A stretch of 7,919 nt of DNA, from positions 1 through 7,919 of the forward strand of contig JALVEG010000513.1 in assembly GCA_027031145.1 (NCBI GenBank), in the 5' to 3' direction. Source of the stretch: Saprospiraceae bacterium (GTDB lineage: Bacteria > Bacteroidota > Bacteroidia > Chitinophagales > Saprospiraceae). Below the pieces are notes generated by a model. That model was given only the letters and a program-made list of their open reading frames with translations, was not told the DNA's origin and searched no databases. This document shows positions 7,857 through 7,919 of the stretch, piece by piece. The position numbers and the translations under genes are program-made. Every line of letters starts with the position of its first letter. The stretch's first letter is position 1.

Positions 7857-7919
7857 TTACCACTAAGTCCACTAAGGAAGGCACTAAGTTTTGCACTGAG
7901 ACGAGTTTTCTTAGTGTAA
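7857..7919. repeat. CACTAAG-heptamer intergenic repeat with inverted end, possibly cut by the window edge
   Basis: CACTAAG occurs at 7861-7867, 7870-7876 and 7882-7888, followed by a one-mismatch copy CACTGAG at 7894-7900. The start-to-start steps are 9, 12 and 12 bases. An inverted copy, CTTAGTG, sits at 7910-7916. The outer ends mirror each other: TTACCACTAAG at 7857-7867 against CTTAGTGTAA at 7910-7919, one base of indel apart. The RNA could fold into a long hairpin. Short CACNAAG-type intergenic elements of this build are, as I recall, scattered through many Bacteroidota genomes. The element may be complete or may continue past the right edge. It carries no open frame. The 70 or so bases before it (7782-7856) hold nothing I can name. 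Confidence 0.7.

Noticed and set aside
7857..7919. CRISPR array at the right edge
   Set aside because: The repeated units are only 7 bases with gaps of 2 to 5 bases, far too short for CRISPR repeats and spacers, and one copy is inverted.

Overview
The window is AT-rich and almost certainly comes from a member of the Bacteroidota. The main reason is that one reading frame on the minus strand fills the left 78% of it and encodes SprA (Sov in Porphyromonas). SprA is the giant outer-membrane beta-barrel that serves as the translocon of the type IX secretion system (T9SS), a system confined to the Fibrobacterota-Chlorobiota-Bacteroidota group. The AT-rich leaders without clear Shine-Dalgarno sites, and a -7 promoter candidate resembling the Bacteroidota TAnnTTTG consensus, agree with this. 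I cannot fix the family or genus.

Layout. Positions 1-6162 (minus): the first 2054 codons of sprA, with no in-frame stop; the gene runs off the left edge and its C-terminal part is missing. Positions 6163-6426: a 264-base, very AT-rich divergent intergenic region that must hold the promoters for both directions. Positions 6427-6924 (plus): a 165-residue exported TlpA/ResA-like thioredoxin with a CTPC active site. Positions 6921-7751 (plus): a 276-residue MscS-family small-conductance mechanosensitive channel whose start codon overlaps the stop of the thioredoxin gene (ATGA). Positions 7752-7919: a non-coding tail with a weak stem-loop and, at the right edge, a compact intergenic repeat built from CACTAAG heptamers closed by an inverted CTTAGTG copy.

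All three proteins are predicted to act in the envelope: SprA in the outer membrane, the thioredoxin in the periplasm (or tethered to the inner membrane by its uncleaved leader), and the channel in the inner membrane. The thioredoxin and channel genes form a translationally coupled pair. Their link to sprA is only divergent adjacency; nothing in the sequence shows a functional link. The window is mostly recognisable housekeeping and secretion machinery. I found no phage, transposase, CRISPR, tRNA, rRNA, defence or biosynthetic genes, and no clearly new system. The items most worth a second look are the CACTAAG repeat, a 29-residue lysine-rich tract in SprA, the scarcity and placement of SprA cysteines, and a lysine in the pore helix of the MscS protein.
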